From Stigmatella erecta (GTDB taxonomy: Bacteria > Myxococcota > Myxococcia > Myxococcales > Myxococcaceae): a stretch of 64,000 bases of DNA. Shown here piece after piece: positions 53,650-62,593 of this stretch. The stretch lies in NCBI RefSeq assembly GCF_900111745.1, contig NZ_FOIJ01000016.1:124001-188000 (forward strand). The letters are read 5' to 3'. A program made the position numbers and the translations under genes. The notes under the pieces are model-generated. The model saw nothing but the letters and a program-made list of their open reading frames with translations. It ran no database searches and was not told the DNA's origin. Numbering within the stretch: position 1 is the first letter of the stretch; every line of letters starts with the position of its first letter.

Positions 53650-55749
53650 ATGTCCTCGCGCAAGTCCCAGACAATGATTCCCACGGTCCGTTCCGATGAC
53701 GCCCCTCGCAAGTCCCAGACCGGCCTGCCCTCGGTCCGGTCCTCGGCGGTGACCCCCACGGTCCGCGCGGAGGACTCACCGCAGCGGCTGGGCGAGCTTC
53801 CGGGCGAGGCCGCCACCCTCGCGGACCGCGGCGAGGCGGAGGCCCTCAAGCAGCTGCTCGCCGCGCGCGCCCAGGAAATCACCGGCGCCACCGGCGCGGT
53901 GCTGGCCACGCTGGAGCAGGGCGAGCTCGTGGGCCGCGTGGCCACCGGGAGCCTGGCGCGCACGGTGGGCGAGAAGCTCGGGCTGGAGCTGAACCCCGGC
54001 GGCGTGGCCTCGAAGGCGCGCCTGGTGTGGCGCTGTGATGACACCGAGGCCGATGCGCGCGTGGAGCGCGAGGCCTGCCGCAAGCTCGGCGCCCGGGCGC
54101 TGGTGGTGGCCTCGGTGGCGTGCGGCGAGCGGCTGCTCGCGGTGCTCGTGGTGGTGTCGGCCCGGGCCGGGGCCTTCGGCGAGGCCGAGGAGCGGGGGCT
54201 CGCGCTCGTGGCGCGGGGCGGCGGCACGCTCCTGGCGCACGCGGAGGCGGCCAAGGCCTCGGCCGAGCGCGAGGCCGAGCTGAAGACGCTCCGGGCGCTC
54301 GTGCGGCGGCGCGAGGCGGAGCTGGACGGGGTGCTGTACTCGGTGGAGGGCTCCGCCTACGTGCTCTCCGAGGACAGCCCGCTCCGGGCCAACCGCGCGG
54401 CGCTGGAGCTGCTCGGCGGCGAGGGCTCGCCCGCGGTGCCCGCCGGGCGGGGCGCGCTGCTCGAGCGGCTGCAGCCCCGGGCGCCGGAGACGCAGGAGCC
54501 GGTGTCGCCCGAGGAGGAGCCGCTGGCGCGGGCGCTGTCGGGCACGGCCACCACGCGCGAGCTGCTGGTGCGGCACGCCAAGGCGGGGGGGGACGTGCTG
54601 GCGCGCATCGCGGCGGTGCCGGTGCGCGTGGACGGGGCGGTGGTGGGCGCGGTGGTGGTGCAGTCGGACGTGGGGGCCGAGCGCAAGGAGCAGTTCCTCA
54701 CGCTGGTGGAGCGCTCCTCGGAGTGCATCGGCATCACCTCGCTCTCCGGCCAGCCCATGTACCTGAACCCGGCGGGAAGGGAGCTGCTGGGCTTCGAGAG
54801 CCCGGAGGCCTTCCGGGGCGCCTCGGTGATGGACACGTACCTGGCGGAGGACCGGGAGCTGGCGCGCACGGCGTTCAAAGCGGTGCGCGAGCGCGGCAGC
54901 TGGGAGGGCGAGCTGCGGCTGCGCCACCGGCGCACGGGCGAGGCCATTCCGGTGCGCCACCACCTCTTCACCCTGGCGCACCGGGAGACGGGGCGGCCCG
55001 TGGCGCTGGGCGCGGTGACGCGGGACTTGCGCGAGCAGAAGCGCGCGGAGGCGGTGCGCGAGCGGCTGATGGACATCGTCGGCAACGAGCTGCGGGCGCC
55101 GCTGTCGGCCATCACCATGGCGGCCTCCACGCTGCTGCGGCGCGGGACGCTGGCGGAGACGGACACCAAGGCCGCGGCGCGCATCTCCCAGGGCGCCGAG
55201 CGGATGGGGCGCACGCTGGGGCAGGTGCTGGACTTCACGCGCACGTACCTGGGGGCCGGGCTGGTGCTGCTGCGCTCGCGGGTGGACCTGGACATGGTGA
55301 CGCAGGACGTGGTGGCCGCGGTGGAGCTGGAGCACCCGGACCGGCTGGTGCGCTACGTGAAGCGCGGGGACGCGCGCGGCATCTGGGACCGGGAGCGGCT
55401 GGTGGAACTGCTGGGCACGCTCCTGGGCTACTCGCTGCGCACGGGCCCGGTGGAGCGGCCGGTGGACGTGCGGCTGCTCGCCGAGGGCATGGAGGTGGTG
55501 CTGGAGGTGCGGCGCGAGGGCGAGCCCATCCCGCCCGAGATGCTCTCGGAGATGTTCAACCCGTTCTTCTACCCGCAGTCGCAGCTGGTGGGCGGGGACG
55601 AGGCGACGCGCGAGCACCTGGGGCTGGGGCTGTTCATCACCCGGGAAATCACCCGGGCGCACGGGGGCCACATGGAGGTGCGCTCCACGGCGGAGGAGGG
55701 CACGCTGTTCCAGGTGTACCTGCCGCGCGGGCCGGTGGGGGTGCGCTGA
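53650..55749 (+). CDS. GAF-PAS sensor kinase-like protein lacking the phospho-acceptor His
   Basis: 699 residues. An N-terminal repeat region (RKSQTMIPTVRSDDAPRKSQ) leads into a GAF domain (about 50-210), PAS segments (about 220-470; GITSLSGQPMYLNPAGRELL) and a HisKA-HATPase_c part. The HisKA motif reads VGNELRAPLSAI: Asn479 stands where the phosphorylated His is expected (usually SHELRTPL). The ATPase N box (LLGTLLGYSLRTG) lacks its Asn, and the G1 DxGxG is REGEP; only GLGLFITREI is intact. So it is probably a pseudokinase that senses and signals by interaction. It has no receiver or regulator next to it. Confidence 0.87.
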   Translation: MSSRKSQTMIPTVRSDDAPRKSQTGLPSVRSSAVTPTVRAEDSPQRLGELPGEAATLADRGEAEALKQLLAARAQEITGATGAVLATLEQGELVGRVATGSLARTVGEKLGLELNPGGVASKARLVWRCDDTEADARVEREACRKLGARALVVASVACGERLLAVLVVVSARAGAFGEAEERGLALVARGGGTLLAHAEAAKASAEREAELKTLRALVRRREAELDGVLYSVEGSAYVLSEDSPLRANRAALELLGGEGSPAVPAGRGALLERLQPRAPETQEPVSPEEEPLARALSGTATTRELLVRHAKAGGDVLARIAAVPVRVDGAVVGAVVVQSDVGAERKEQFLTLVERSSECIGITSLSGQPMYLNPAGRELLGFESPEAFRGASVMDTYLAEDRELARTAFKAVRERGSWEGELRLRHRRTGEAIPVRHHLFTLAHRETGRPVALGAVTRDLREQKRAEAVRERLMDIVGNELRAPLSAITMAASTLLRRGTLAETDTKAAARISQGAERMGRTLGQVLDFTRTYLGAGLVLLRSRVDLDMVTQDVVAAVELEHPDRLVRYVKRGDARGIWDRERLVELLGTLLGYSLRTGPVERPVDVRLLAEGMEVVLEVRREGEPIPPEMLSEMFNPFFYPQSQLVGGDEATREHLGLGLFITREITRAHGGHMEVRSTAEEGTLFQVYLPRGPVGVR

Positions 55750-55760
55750 GGCGGCCCCGC

Positions 55761-55792
55761 TGGACGTGTCAGCGCCCCGGCTGACACGTCCA
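55761..55792. terminator. Perfect inverted repeat after the sensor gene
   Basis: TGGACGTGTCAG (55761-55772) and CTGACACGTCCA (55781-55792) form a 12-bp perfect stem with an 8-base loop, starting 12 bases after the stop codon. No T run follows, so it may be a non-classical terminator, an mRNA-stabilising hairpin, or an operator for the next gene (start 55898). Confidence 0.45.
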
Positions 55793-55897
55793 AAGCCAGT
55801 CAAAGACAGACGGTGGCCCCTGGCGGCCTCCGGGAGAGGGGTTGGCGTGCTTCGTGCCTAGCAGGGCGCGGCGCCCTTCCCTCTCCAGGAGCCTCCG

Positions 55898-56896
55898 GTG
55901 CGGACATCGATGTTGAGACGGGCGGCGAGACGGGCGGCCGGGGTGGTGCTCTTCCTGCTGGCCCCGGCCCTCTGGGCACAGGCCCCGGAGGCCGGGACGG
56001 GCTCGTGCTGGACGCCGCTGCAGGCGCGCGTGCCCACGCCCCCGGTGGTGAGCGTGCGGCCCGGCGGGCAGCGGGATGTGTTCCTGCGCACCGCGCGCAA
56101 CGGCCTCGTCCACCGGGTGCTGGATGCGAGGAGGGGCACACTCCAGGCCCCGGAGCCGCTGGGCGGGGCGTTCCTCTCGGAGGCCGCCGCGGTGAGCTGG
56201 CCGGACGGCCGCATCGATGTCTTCGCCCGCCACGCGAGCAACACCCTGTGGCACCGCCAGTTCGAGCCCGGCAGCGCCCGGTGGCTGCCGTGGAAGGGGC
56301 TGGGGGGGCTGCTCACCTCGGGCCCGGCCGTCACCTCCAGCGCCTCGGGGCGGATGGATGTCTTTGTCCGGGGGGCGGGCAACGCGCTGTGGCACCTCCA
56401 GTACGAGCCCGGCGGGGGGCAGTGGCTGCCCTGGAAGCCCCTGGGGGGGCTGCTCACCTCGGAGCCCGCGGCGGTGAGCTGGGGCGAGGGCCGCATCGAT
56501 GTCTTCGGGCGGGGCATCGAGAACGGGCTCTGGCAGCTGACGTTCGACGCGGACCACGGGGGCTGGGGGCGGTGGCAGGCGCGGGAAGGGGTGCTCACCG
56601 CGGGGCCCACCGTGAGCAGCTGGGGGCCGGGCCGGCTGGACGTCTTCACGCCCGGGGCGGACAACACCCTGTGGCACCTGCCGTTCGAGGAGCGCCTCGG
56701 CGGCTGGCAGCCGTGGCGGGCGCTGGGGGGCGCGGGCGAGGCCCGGCCCGTGGCGGTGAGCCCGGCGCCGGGCCGCATCGAGCTCTGGGCGCGGGGCGCG
56801 GACGCGAGGCTGCGGCGCTGCGAGCTGGAGGCCCCCTTGCCGGTGCCGCCGGAAAATTCCCGGCCCTGGGAAGAAATCTCCCCGGTGCCACGTTGA
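55898..56896 (+). CDS. Secreted PLL/tectonin-like propeller (DUF346-type repeats)
   Basis: 332 residues from GTG 55898, with AGGAG six bases upstream; the ATG at 55910 lacks a site. The signal peptide ends after LAPALWAQA. Seven or so repeats of the form GRIDVFARHASNTLWHRQFE ... WLPWKGLGG recur (for example GRMDVFVRGAGNALWHLQYE, GRIDVFGRGIENGLWQL). This matches the PLL-like lectin or fucolectin-like repeats, which form a seven-bladed propeller binding fucose-type sugars on each blade. One Cys pair (SCWTP, RRCELE) may close the ring. Probably a secreted carbohydrate-binding protein. Monocistronic; followed by the ABC operon after 72 bp. Confidence 0.8.
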   Translation: MRTSMLRRAARRAAGVVLFLLAPALWAQAPEAGTGSCWTPLQARVPTPPVVSVRPGGQRDVFLRTARNGLVHRVLDARRGTLQAPEPLGGAFLSEAAAVSWPDGRIDVFARHASNTLWHRQFEPGSARWLPWKGLGGLLTSGPAVTSSASGRMDVFVRGAGNALWHLQYEPGGGQWLPWKPLGGLLTSEPAAVSWGEGRIDVFGRGIENGLWQLTFDADHGGWGRWQAREGVLTAGPTVSSWGPGRLDVFTPGADNTLWHLPFEERLGGWQPWRALGGAGEARPVAVSPAPGRIELWARGADARLRRCELEAPLPVPPENSRPWEEISPVPR

Positions 56897-56968
56897 CAGG
56901 CCGCCGCGAGGCTTTATAGGTGCGGGCCTCGCATCGGCCATGAGGTCGCTTCACGAGGGTACGGCATC

Positions 56969-57958
56969 GTGTCTCAACCGATGATTCGCATTGAGGGACT
57001 GACGAAGTCCTACGGCAATGCCCTGGCGCTGCGCGGGGTGAGCTTCGAGGTGCCCCGGGGACAGGTGGTGGGCTTCCTGGGGCCCAACGGCGCGGGCAAA
57101 TCCACCACGATGAAGATTCTGTCTGGCTTCGTCACGCCCACCTCGGGCACGGCGCACATCAACGGCATCGACGTCATCGGCGACTCGGTCGTCTCCCGCC
57201 GGTTGATTGGCTATCTGCCGGAGAACAACCCGCTGTACGAAGAGATGATGGTCCGCGACTACCTGGAGTTCGCCGCGGACGTGCGCGGGGTGCCGCGGAT
57301 CCGCCGCAAGGAGCGCATCCGCTCCGCGGTGGAGCGCTGTGGCCTGGGCAGCGTGCTGGGCAAGGACATCCAGCAGCTCTCCAAGGGCTACCGCCAGCGC
57401 GTGGGCATCGCCCAGGCCATCCTCCACGAGCCGGACCTGCTCATCCTCGACGAGCCGACGAGCGGCCTGGATCCGAACCAGATCGTCGAGATTCGCAACC
57501 TCATCCGGGACCTGGGCCGGGAGAAGACGGTGCTCCTGAGCACGCACATCCTGAGCGAGGTGCAGAGCACGTGCAGCCGGGTGCTCATCATCAGCGATGG
57601 CCGGGTGGTGGCGGACGACTCGCCCGAGCAGCTGAGCACGGCGCAGGGCGGCACGGTGACGGTGGTGCTCGCCTCGCGCTCGGGGGCGGCGCTGGAGCCC
57701 GGGCAGGTGCGCGCGGTGCTGGAGCGGGTGCCGGGCGTCACCCGGGTGGAGCCGGGCGAGGCGGAGGGCAGCGGCACGCTGGGCTTCCGGCTCCGCTACG
57801 GCCAGGAGGACATCCGCCGGGCGCTGTTCGAGGCCTCGGTGCGCGAGGATTTGTGCCTGCTGGAGGTGAAGCGCCAGCACGTGAGCCTGGAAGAGACGTT
57901 CCGCAAGCTCACCGGGGGCGAGGCCGCGAATCCCGAGGCTTCGACGCAGGCGGCGTGA
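56969..57958 (+). CDS. ABC transporter ATPase (GldA-type)
   Basis: 329 residues from GTG 56969; an ATG at 56981 is possible. Motifs: Walker A GPNGAGKSTTMK, ABC signature region LSKGYRQRVGIAQA (with K in place of the usual G in LSGGQ), Walker B LLILDEPTSGLD, and the H-loop LLSTHILSE. The N-terminal 230 residues are the ATPase domain; about 90 C-terminal residues (SLEETFRKLTGG) form the accessory domain of GldA/CcmA-type exporters. The partner permease, a GldG-like protein and a DUF4340 protein follow. In Bacteroidetes this set belongs to gliding and secretion; its substrate in myxobacteria is unknown. Confidence 0.92.
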   Translation: MSQPMIRIEGLTKSYGNALALRGVSFEVPRGQVVGFLGPNGAGKSTTMKILSGFVTPTSGTAHINGIDVIGDSVVSRRLIGYLPENNPLYEEMMVRDYLEFAADVRGVPRIRRKERIRSAVERCGLGSVLGKDIQQLSKGYRQRVGIAQAILHEPDLLILDEPTSGLDPNQIVEIRNLIRDLGREKTVLLSTHILSEVQSTCSRVLIISDGRVVADDSPEQLSTAQGGTVTVVLASRSGAALEPGQVRAVLERVPGVTRVEPGEAEGSGTLGFRLRYGQEDIRRALFEASVREDLCLLEVKRQHVSLEETFRKLTGGEAANPEASTQAA

Positions 57959-58001
57959 GGCCTCCCGCTCCGGTTCTTTTTCAATTCCTTCGAGGGTGCG
58001 C

Positions 58002-58721
58002 ATGGGAATGATGCTTGCCATTGCCCGGCGTGAGTTCAGGGCGTTCTTCAACTCGCCGATCGCCTACATCGTGCTCGGCGGCTTCCTGCTCACGCTCGGG
58101 TGGTTCTACTTCAGTACGCTGTTCGTCGCGGGCCAGGCCTCGATGCGGGGCTTCTTCGGGCTGGCGCCGGTGCTCTTCGTCGTCTTCATCCCGGCCATCA
58201 CCATGCGGCTCATCGCCGAGGAGCGGAAGACGGGCACGCTGGAGCTGCTGCTCACCATGCCGCTGCATGACTGGCAGGTGGTGGTGGGCAAGTTCTTCGC
58301 GGCCATGGGCATGGTGGGCGTGGGGCTCTTGCTCACGCTGCCGTACCCGCTGAGCGTGGCGGCGCTCACCGCGGAGGGCGCCTCGTTCGACTGGGGCCCG
58401 GTGGCCATGGGCTACCTGGGGCTGATGCTGATGGCCTCCAGCTTCCTGTCCATCGGCATGTGGGCCAGCGCCCTGAGCAAGAACCAGATCGTCGGCTTCA
58501 TCGTCGGGCTGGTGCTGTGCTTCGCCTTCTACTTCGTGGACAAGTTCGCGGTGGTGCTGCCGCAGGGGCTCGCGGCGGTGCTGCAGTACCTCTCGGTGGA
58601 CTACCACTTCGAGAACATCGCCAAGGGCGTGCTCGACTCGCGCGATGTCCTCTACTACGTGACGATCACGGTGATCGCGCTGGGCCTGACGGCGCGCAGC
58701 GTGAACACCACCCGGCAGTGA
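58002..58721 (+). CDS. ABC transporter permease (GldF-type)
   Basis: 239 residues from ATG 58002, with GAGGG six bases upstream; a GTG at 57996 would add two residues. Six membrane helices (for example PIAYIVLGGFLLTLGWFYFSTL, FFGLAPVLFVVFIPAITMRL, VGVGLLLTLPYPLSVA, MLMASSFLSIGMWA) and the conserved ERKTGTLELLLTMPL loop of the GldF family. No signal peptide. It should form the membrane channel for the ATPase encoded 43 bp upstream, and lies 8 bp before the gldG-type gene. Confidence 0.9.
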   Translation: MGMMLAIARREFRAFFNSPIAYIVLGGFLLTLGWFYFSTLFVAGQASMRGFFGLAPVLFVVFIPAITMRLIAEERKTGTLELLLTMPLHDWQVVVGKFFAAMGMVGVGLLLTLPYPLSVAALTAEGASFDWGPVAMGYLGLMLMASSFLSIGMWASALSKNQIVGFIVGLVLCFAFYFVDKFAVVLPQGLAAVLQYLSVDYHFENIAKGVLDSRDVLYYVTITVIALGLTARSVNTTRQ

Positions 58722-58729
58722 GGCCCGTG

Positions 58730-60358
58730 ATGAACAAGTACACGCTCAACACCACCATCCTGCTCATCACCGTCACCGGCATCTTCGTGCTGCTCAACAT
58801 CCTGGGGCTGCGCCTCTTCACGCGCGTGGATTTCACCCGGGACCAGCACTACACGCTCTCGGACGCCTCCAAGAAGGCGATGGCGGAGCTGAAGGATCCG
58901 GTCACCGTCACCGCCTACTTCACCGAGCAGCTGCCGCCCCCGTACGCGAGCAACGCCCGCTACGTGCGGGACTTGCTGGAGGAGTACCGCGCCGCCTCCA
59001 AGGGCCGGCTGAGCTTCGAGTTCGTGGACCCCATGTCCCAGGAGACGGACGCGGACAAGGAGGCCAAGCGCGAGACGAAGCGCGACATCTTCGGCCGCGC
59101 CTACCGCGAGCCCACCTCCGTGGAGCGCGAGCTCGCCGAGCAGGGCATCCAGCCGGTGGAGGTGCGCGTGGTGGAGGAGGACCAGGTGCGCACGAAGCGG
59201 GCCTACATGGGGCTCGTCCTTCAGCACCAGGAGAAGAAGGAAATCATCCCGGTGCTCGCGGACACGCAGACGCTGGAGTACGACTTCACCACGCTGGTGC
59301 GCAAGCTGACGCGCCCCAAGACGCCGGTGCTCGGGGTGCTCCAGGGGCACGGAGAGCCCGCGCTCCAGGAGAAGCTGCGGCGCATGCAGCAGCTCCTCGG
59401 CCAGCTCTATGAAGTCCGCCCGGTGGACCTGGGCGCCGCGGACCGGGTGGACGCGGCGGTGGATGCGCTGTTCGTCATCGGGCCGAAGACGGCGCTGCCG
59501 CCCACCGCGCTCAAGGCCATCGACCAGTTCCTGATGGAGGGCAAGAGCGTGGCGTTCTTCCTGGATGCGGTGCAGGTGGACCCGCGCTCCTTCCAGCCGG
59601 CGGACGCGGAGCACGGGCTGGGGCCGCTCCTGGCCACCTATGGGGTGAAGATGGGGGAGCAGCTCGTGGCGGACGCGCGCTCGGGGCAGCTCGCCATGCA
59701 GGAGCAGCGCGGCATGATGGTCATCGACGTGCCGGTGCCCTACCCGTTCATCCCGCTGCTGGCGCAGCTGGAGGGCGACAGCCCGGTGTCCAAGGGCATT
59801 GGCGGGGTGATGCTGCCCTTCACCACGCAGGTGTCGCTCCAGACGCCCGCGGGCGTGCAGGGCACGGTGCTGGCGAAGTCCTCGAAGACGAGCTGGCTGG
59901 AGTCCAAGCCCTTCAACATCGACCCGCGGCGCGACTGGCGCACGGAGACGCCGTCCGTGGGCGGGCCCTATCCGCTCATCGTCCAGGTGTCCGGCAAGCT
60001 CAAGAGCCACTTCGCGGAGGAGGCGGGCGCGAGCGCCGCCACGCCGATGCGGGCCGAGAGCCAGGGCGAGCCGCGCGTCATCGTCGCGGGCGGCTCGGCG
60101 GCGCTGTGGGATGACTTCATGGGCCCCTCGAACCAGGCGTTCCTGCTCAACGTGGCGGACTGGCTGCTGCTGGACGCGGGGCTGCTCAACATGCGCACCC
60201 GGGGCATGGCGGAGGCGCCGCTGGAGAAGGACCTGCCGGAGTCCACGCGCAACGCGGTGAAGTACGGCAACGTGCTGGGCATTCCGTTCCTGCTGACCGC
60301 TTTTGGCCTGGTGCGCTGGCGCTTGCGGGAGTCGCGCCGCGGCCGGGTCACCGTCTGA
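58730..60358 (+). CDS. GldG-type ABC transporter-associated protein
   Basis: 542 residues from ATG 58730; a longer frame from 58460 overlaps the permease and has no supported start. An N-terminal helix (TTILLITVTGIFVLLNILGLRLF) is followed by a GldG-like beta/alpha region (DFTRDQHYTLSDASKKAMAEL, VTAYFTEQLPPPYASN, ... FVIGPKTALPPTALKAIDQFL, VAFFLDAVQVDPRSF) and a C-terminal membrane helix (GIPFLLTAFGLVRWRL). This is the PF09822-type periplasmic part of GldA/F/G exporters. It lies 8 bp after the permease and 18 bp before the DUF4340 gene, so all four form an operon. Confidence 0.9.
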   Translation: MNKYTLNTTILLITVTGIFVLLNILGLRLFTRVDFTRDQHYTLSDASKKAMAELKDPVTVTAYFTEQLPPPYASNARYVRDLLEEYRAASKGRLSFEFVDPMSQETDADKEAKRETKRDIFGRAYREPTSVERELAEQGIQPVEVRVVEEDQVRTKRAYMGLVLQHQEKKEIIPVLADTQTLEYDFTTLVRKLTRPKTPVLGVLQGHGEPALQEKLRRMQQLLGQLYEVRPVDLGAADRVDAAVDALFVIGPKTALPPTALKAIDQFLMEGKSVAFFLDAVQVDPRSFQPADAEHGLGPLLATYGVKMGEQLVADARSGQLAMQEQRGMMVIDVPVPYPFIPLLAQLEGDSPVSKGIGGVMLPFTTQVSLQTPAGVQGTVLAKSSKTSWLESKPFNIDPRRDWRTETPSVGGPYPLIVQVSGKLKSHFAEEAGASAATPMRAESQGEPRVIVAGGSAALWDDFMGPSNQAFLLNVADWLLLDAGLLNMRTRGMAEAPLEKDLPESTRNAVKYGNVLGIPFLLTAFGLVRWRLRESRRGRVTV

Positions 60359-60376
60359 GCCTGAGGAGACGACGCG

Positions 60377-61849
60377 ATGAAGAAGGCAACCCTCATCGTT
60401 GTAGGCATCTTCGCCGTGCTGCTCGCCGTGGTGCTCGCCACGCGCGAGGACCGGGTGAGCGTGGGCATGCGCAAGCTCGAGCTGCCCAAGGTGGACAAGG
60501 ACCAGGTGTCCGCGCTGGAGCTGGGCGGGGCGCGCAAGGTCCGGCTGGAGAAGGAGGGCGAGGGCTGGCGGGTGATGGACCCCGGGCAGCCGGCGCAGAA
60601 GTACGCGGCGGATGGCGCCCAGGTGACACGCGCGCTGGAGGCGCTGGGACAGCTTCGCAACCTGGACTTCGTGACGGACCGCGCCGAGACGCATGCGGAG
60701 TACGCGCTGGATGACGCCCAGGGGCTCACGCTCCAGGTGACGCAGGGCGGCGCGCCGGCGGTGGCGCTGGTGCTCGGCAAGGCGGCGAAGAATGGCGGCA
60801 CCTACGTGCGCAAGGCGGGCACGAACGAGGTGTTCGTGGCGCGCGGCGGGCTGGACGCGGCGGTGCGCAAGGACGTGAAGGACTGGCGCGAGCGCACGAT
60901 GCTCTCGCTCCAGCCGGAGGACATCACCCAGCTCACCCTGCGCTCGAAGGACGGCGAGGTGCTGACGCTGAACGCCGGGGGCAAGCCCGGCGCGTGGAGC
61001 GTGGCGGAGGGCACGGCGCTGCCGCCGGGCTTCCGGTTCGACGCGGAGCAGGCGGATCAGGTGGCGCGGCAGCTCGCCTCGCTGCGCGCCGAGGACTTCC
61101 TGGAGGGCGAGGCGGCGGCGGACACGGCCACGGGGCTGGGCGGCGCGCACGACGCGGTGGAGGCGAAGCTCAAGGACGGCAAGAGCGCCACGGTGCACCT
61201 GGGCCCGCCGGGCCCGGCGGTGGCCGCGCGCGTGGAGGGCAACCCCCAGGTGTTCCAGCTCCCGGCCTACAGCGCGGAAGCCCTGCGCAAGCGCCTGGTG
61301 GACCTGAGAGACCTGAAGCTGTTCCGGTTCGACCCGACGAAAGTGACGAAGCTCAAGCTGCAGTCGGGCACCACGGTGGTGCAGGCGGCGCGGCACGGCG
61401 ATCAGTGGCAGGTCATCGAGCCGAGGAAGCTGCCGGAGGGCTTCGCGGTCGACTCCCAGCAGGTGGAGGCGATCCTGGGCTGGGTGAACGCGCTGCGCGC
61501 GGCGCGGGTGCTGGACGGGGCGCGGACCGATGCCCAGCTGGGCGTGGGCTCGCCCACGGCGCTCATCGAGGTGTCCCTGGAGGGCGTGGCGCCACAGGTG
61601 CTGCGGCTGGGCAAGGAGGCGCCGGTGGGCACGGACGGGCTGAAGGAAGTCTTCGCCCGGACCACGCTGGACGCGCTGGCCTACGCGGTGCCCGAGTCCG
61701 TGAAGGCGCGGCTGGGGCAGGGGCTGCAGCTCTTCCAGAAGCCCCCGCCGCCCCCGGGCGGGCCGGGGGCCATGCAGGGCCTGGACCAGCTGCCCCCGGA
61801 GGTGCGCAAGCAGATCGAGGAGCAGCTGCGCGCGCGGCAAATGCAGTAG
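60377..61849 (+). CDS. DUF4340 protein, likely partner of the ABC exporter
   Basis: 490 residues. An N-terminal membrane anchor (TLIVVGIFAVLLAVVLA) leads into three DUF4340-type repeats (DQVSALELGGARKVRLEKEGEGWRV, DITQLTLRSKDGEVLTL, KVTKLKLQSGTTVVQAARHG), each with a short beta unit and a (G/P)LDAL-type helix. Such proteins commonly follow gldG-type genes and probably assemble with the exporter in the periplasm. The C-terminal end is Pro/Gly-rich then helical (LPPEVRKQIEEQLRA). Function unknown. A possible regulatory hairpin separates it from exbB. Confidence 0.87.
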   Translation: MKKATLIVVGIFAVLLAVVLATREDRVSVGMRKLELPKVDKDQVSALELGGARKVRLEKEGEGWRVMDPGQPAQKYAADGAQVTRALEALGQLRNLDFVTDRAETHAEYALDDAQGLTLQVTQGGAPAVALVLGKAAKNGGTYVRKAGTNEVFVARGGLDAAVRKDVKDWRERTMLSLQPEDITQLTLRSKDGEVLTLNAGGKPGAWSVAEGTALPPGFRFDAEQADQVARQLASLRAEDFLEGEAAADTATGLGGAHDAVEAKLKDGKSATVHLGPPGPAVAARVEGNPQVFQLPAYSAEALRKRLVDLRDLKLFRFDPTKVTKLKLQSGTTVVQAARHGDQWQVIEPRKLPEGFAVDSQQVEAILGWVNALRAARVLDGARTDAQLGVGSPTALIEVSLEGVAPQVLRLGKEAPVGTDGLKEVFARTTLDALAYAVPESVKARLGQGLQLFQKPPPPPGGPGAMQGLDQLPPEVRKQIEEQLRARQMQ

Positions 61850-61878
61850 CGCGGTGACACCGCGCGGCAGGACCGGTG

Positions 61879-61910
61879 TTCCCCTCGCACCACGCGGTCC
61901 GTGAGGGGAA
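61879..61910 (+). promoter_or_regulatory. Hairpin that would sequester the exbB ribosome-binding site
   Basis: TTCCCCTC (61879-61886) pairs exactly with GAGGGGAA (61903-61910) across a 16-base loop. GAGGGG is the exbB ribosome site, eight bases before the ATG at 61917. In RNA this would hide the site, suggesting control of exbB translation. Confidence 0.4.
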
Positions 61911-61916
61911 ATCACC

Positions 61917-62591
61917 ATGAAGTCCATGTTCGTGCTGGCCCAGGCCGCCCCGGAGCACCTGGGCTGGCTCAGCAGCAAGCTGCTCGGCGTGACGCTCACC
62001 AGCGCCGAGTGGGTGCTGTGGCTGCTGACGGCGCTGTCGGTGCTGTCCATCGCCATCATGCTGGAGCGGGCGCTGTACTTCGCGCGCCACCGGCTCGCGC
62101 ACTCCGAGGCGCTGGCGGTGCGCCTGACCCGGGGCGAGTTCGAGGCGGTGCGCGAGGCGGTGAAGGGCCGCAGCGGCATGGAGGCGGCGGTGCTCCAGGA
62201 GGGGCTGGCCGCTTCCTCGCACGGCGCGGACGCGGTGGAGCAGCTCATCGCGTCGGTCATCGCCCGGGAGCGCCCGCGCTACGAGCGGTTCCTGTCCTTC
62301 CTGGGCACGCTGGGCAACAACGCGCCGTTCATCGGCCTGTTCGGCACGGTGCTGGGCATCATCAAGGCCTTCCATGATTTGGGCTCGCTGAGCGCCAAGG
62401 GGGGCGCCATCCAGCAGACGGTGATGGCGGGCATCTCCGAGGCGCTCGTGGCCACGGCGGTGGGGCTGGCGGTGGCCATCCCGGCGGTGGTGGCCTTCAA
62501 CGTCTTCAACCGGCAGCTCAAGACGCTCACCAGCCGCACCACGGCGCTGGGCCACGCGCTGGTGGGCAGCCTGCGCTCGGAGGCGAACTAG
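61917..62591 (+). CDS. exbB: MotA/TolQ/ExbB proton-channel protein
   Basis: 224 residues. Three membrane helices as in ExbB/TolQ: EWVLWLLTALSVLSIAIML, then NAPFIGLFGTVLGIIKAF, then ISEALVATAVGLAVAIPAVVAF. The family core GLFGTVLGI and GISEALVATAVGL is clear. With ExbD it forms the proton-driven motor that energises TonB in the inner membrane. The ExbB name rather than TolQ follows from the downstream TonB gene. The GAGGGG ribosome site at 61903-61908 lies within the hairpin noted before. The gene runs two bases into the exbD gap. Confidence 0.9.
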   Translation: MKSMFVLAQAAPEHLGWLSSKLLGVTLTSAEWVLWLLTALSVLSIAIMLERALYFARHRLAHSEALAVRLTRGEFEAVREAVKGRSGMEAAVLQEGLAASSHGADAVEQLIASVIARERPRYERFLSFLGTLGNNAPFIGLFGTVLGIIKAFHDLGSLSAKGGAIQQTVMAGISEALVATAVGLAVAIPAVVAFNVFNRQLKTLTSRTTALGHALVGSLRSEAN

Positions 62592-62593
62592 CC

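Noticed and set aside
58655-62260. Long minus-strand open frame opposite the GldG-type, DUF4340 and exbB genes
   Set aside because: His/Arg/Leu-rich low-complexity shadow without any motif; the + strand genes are recognisable.
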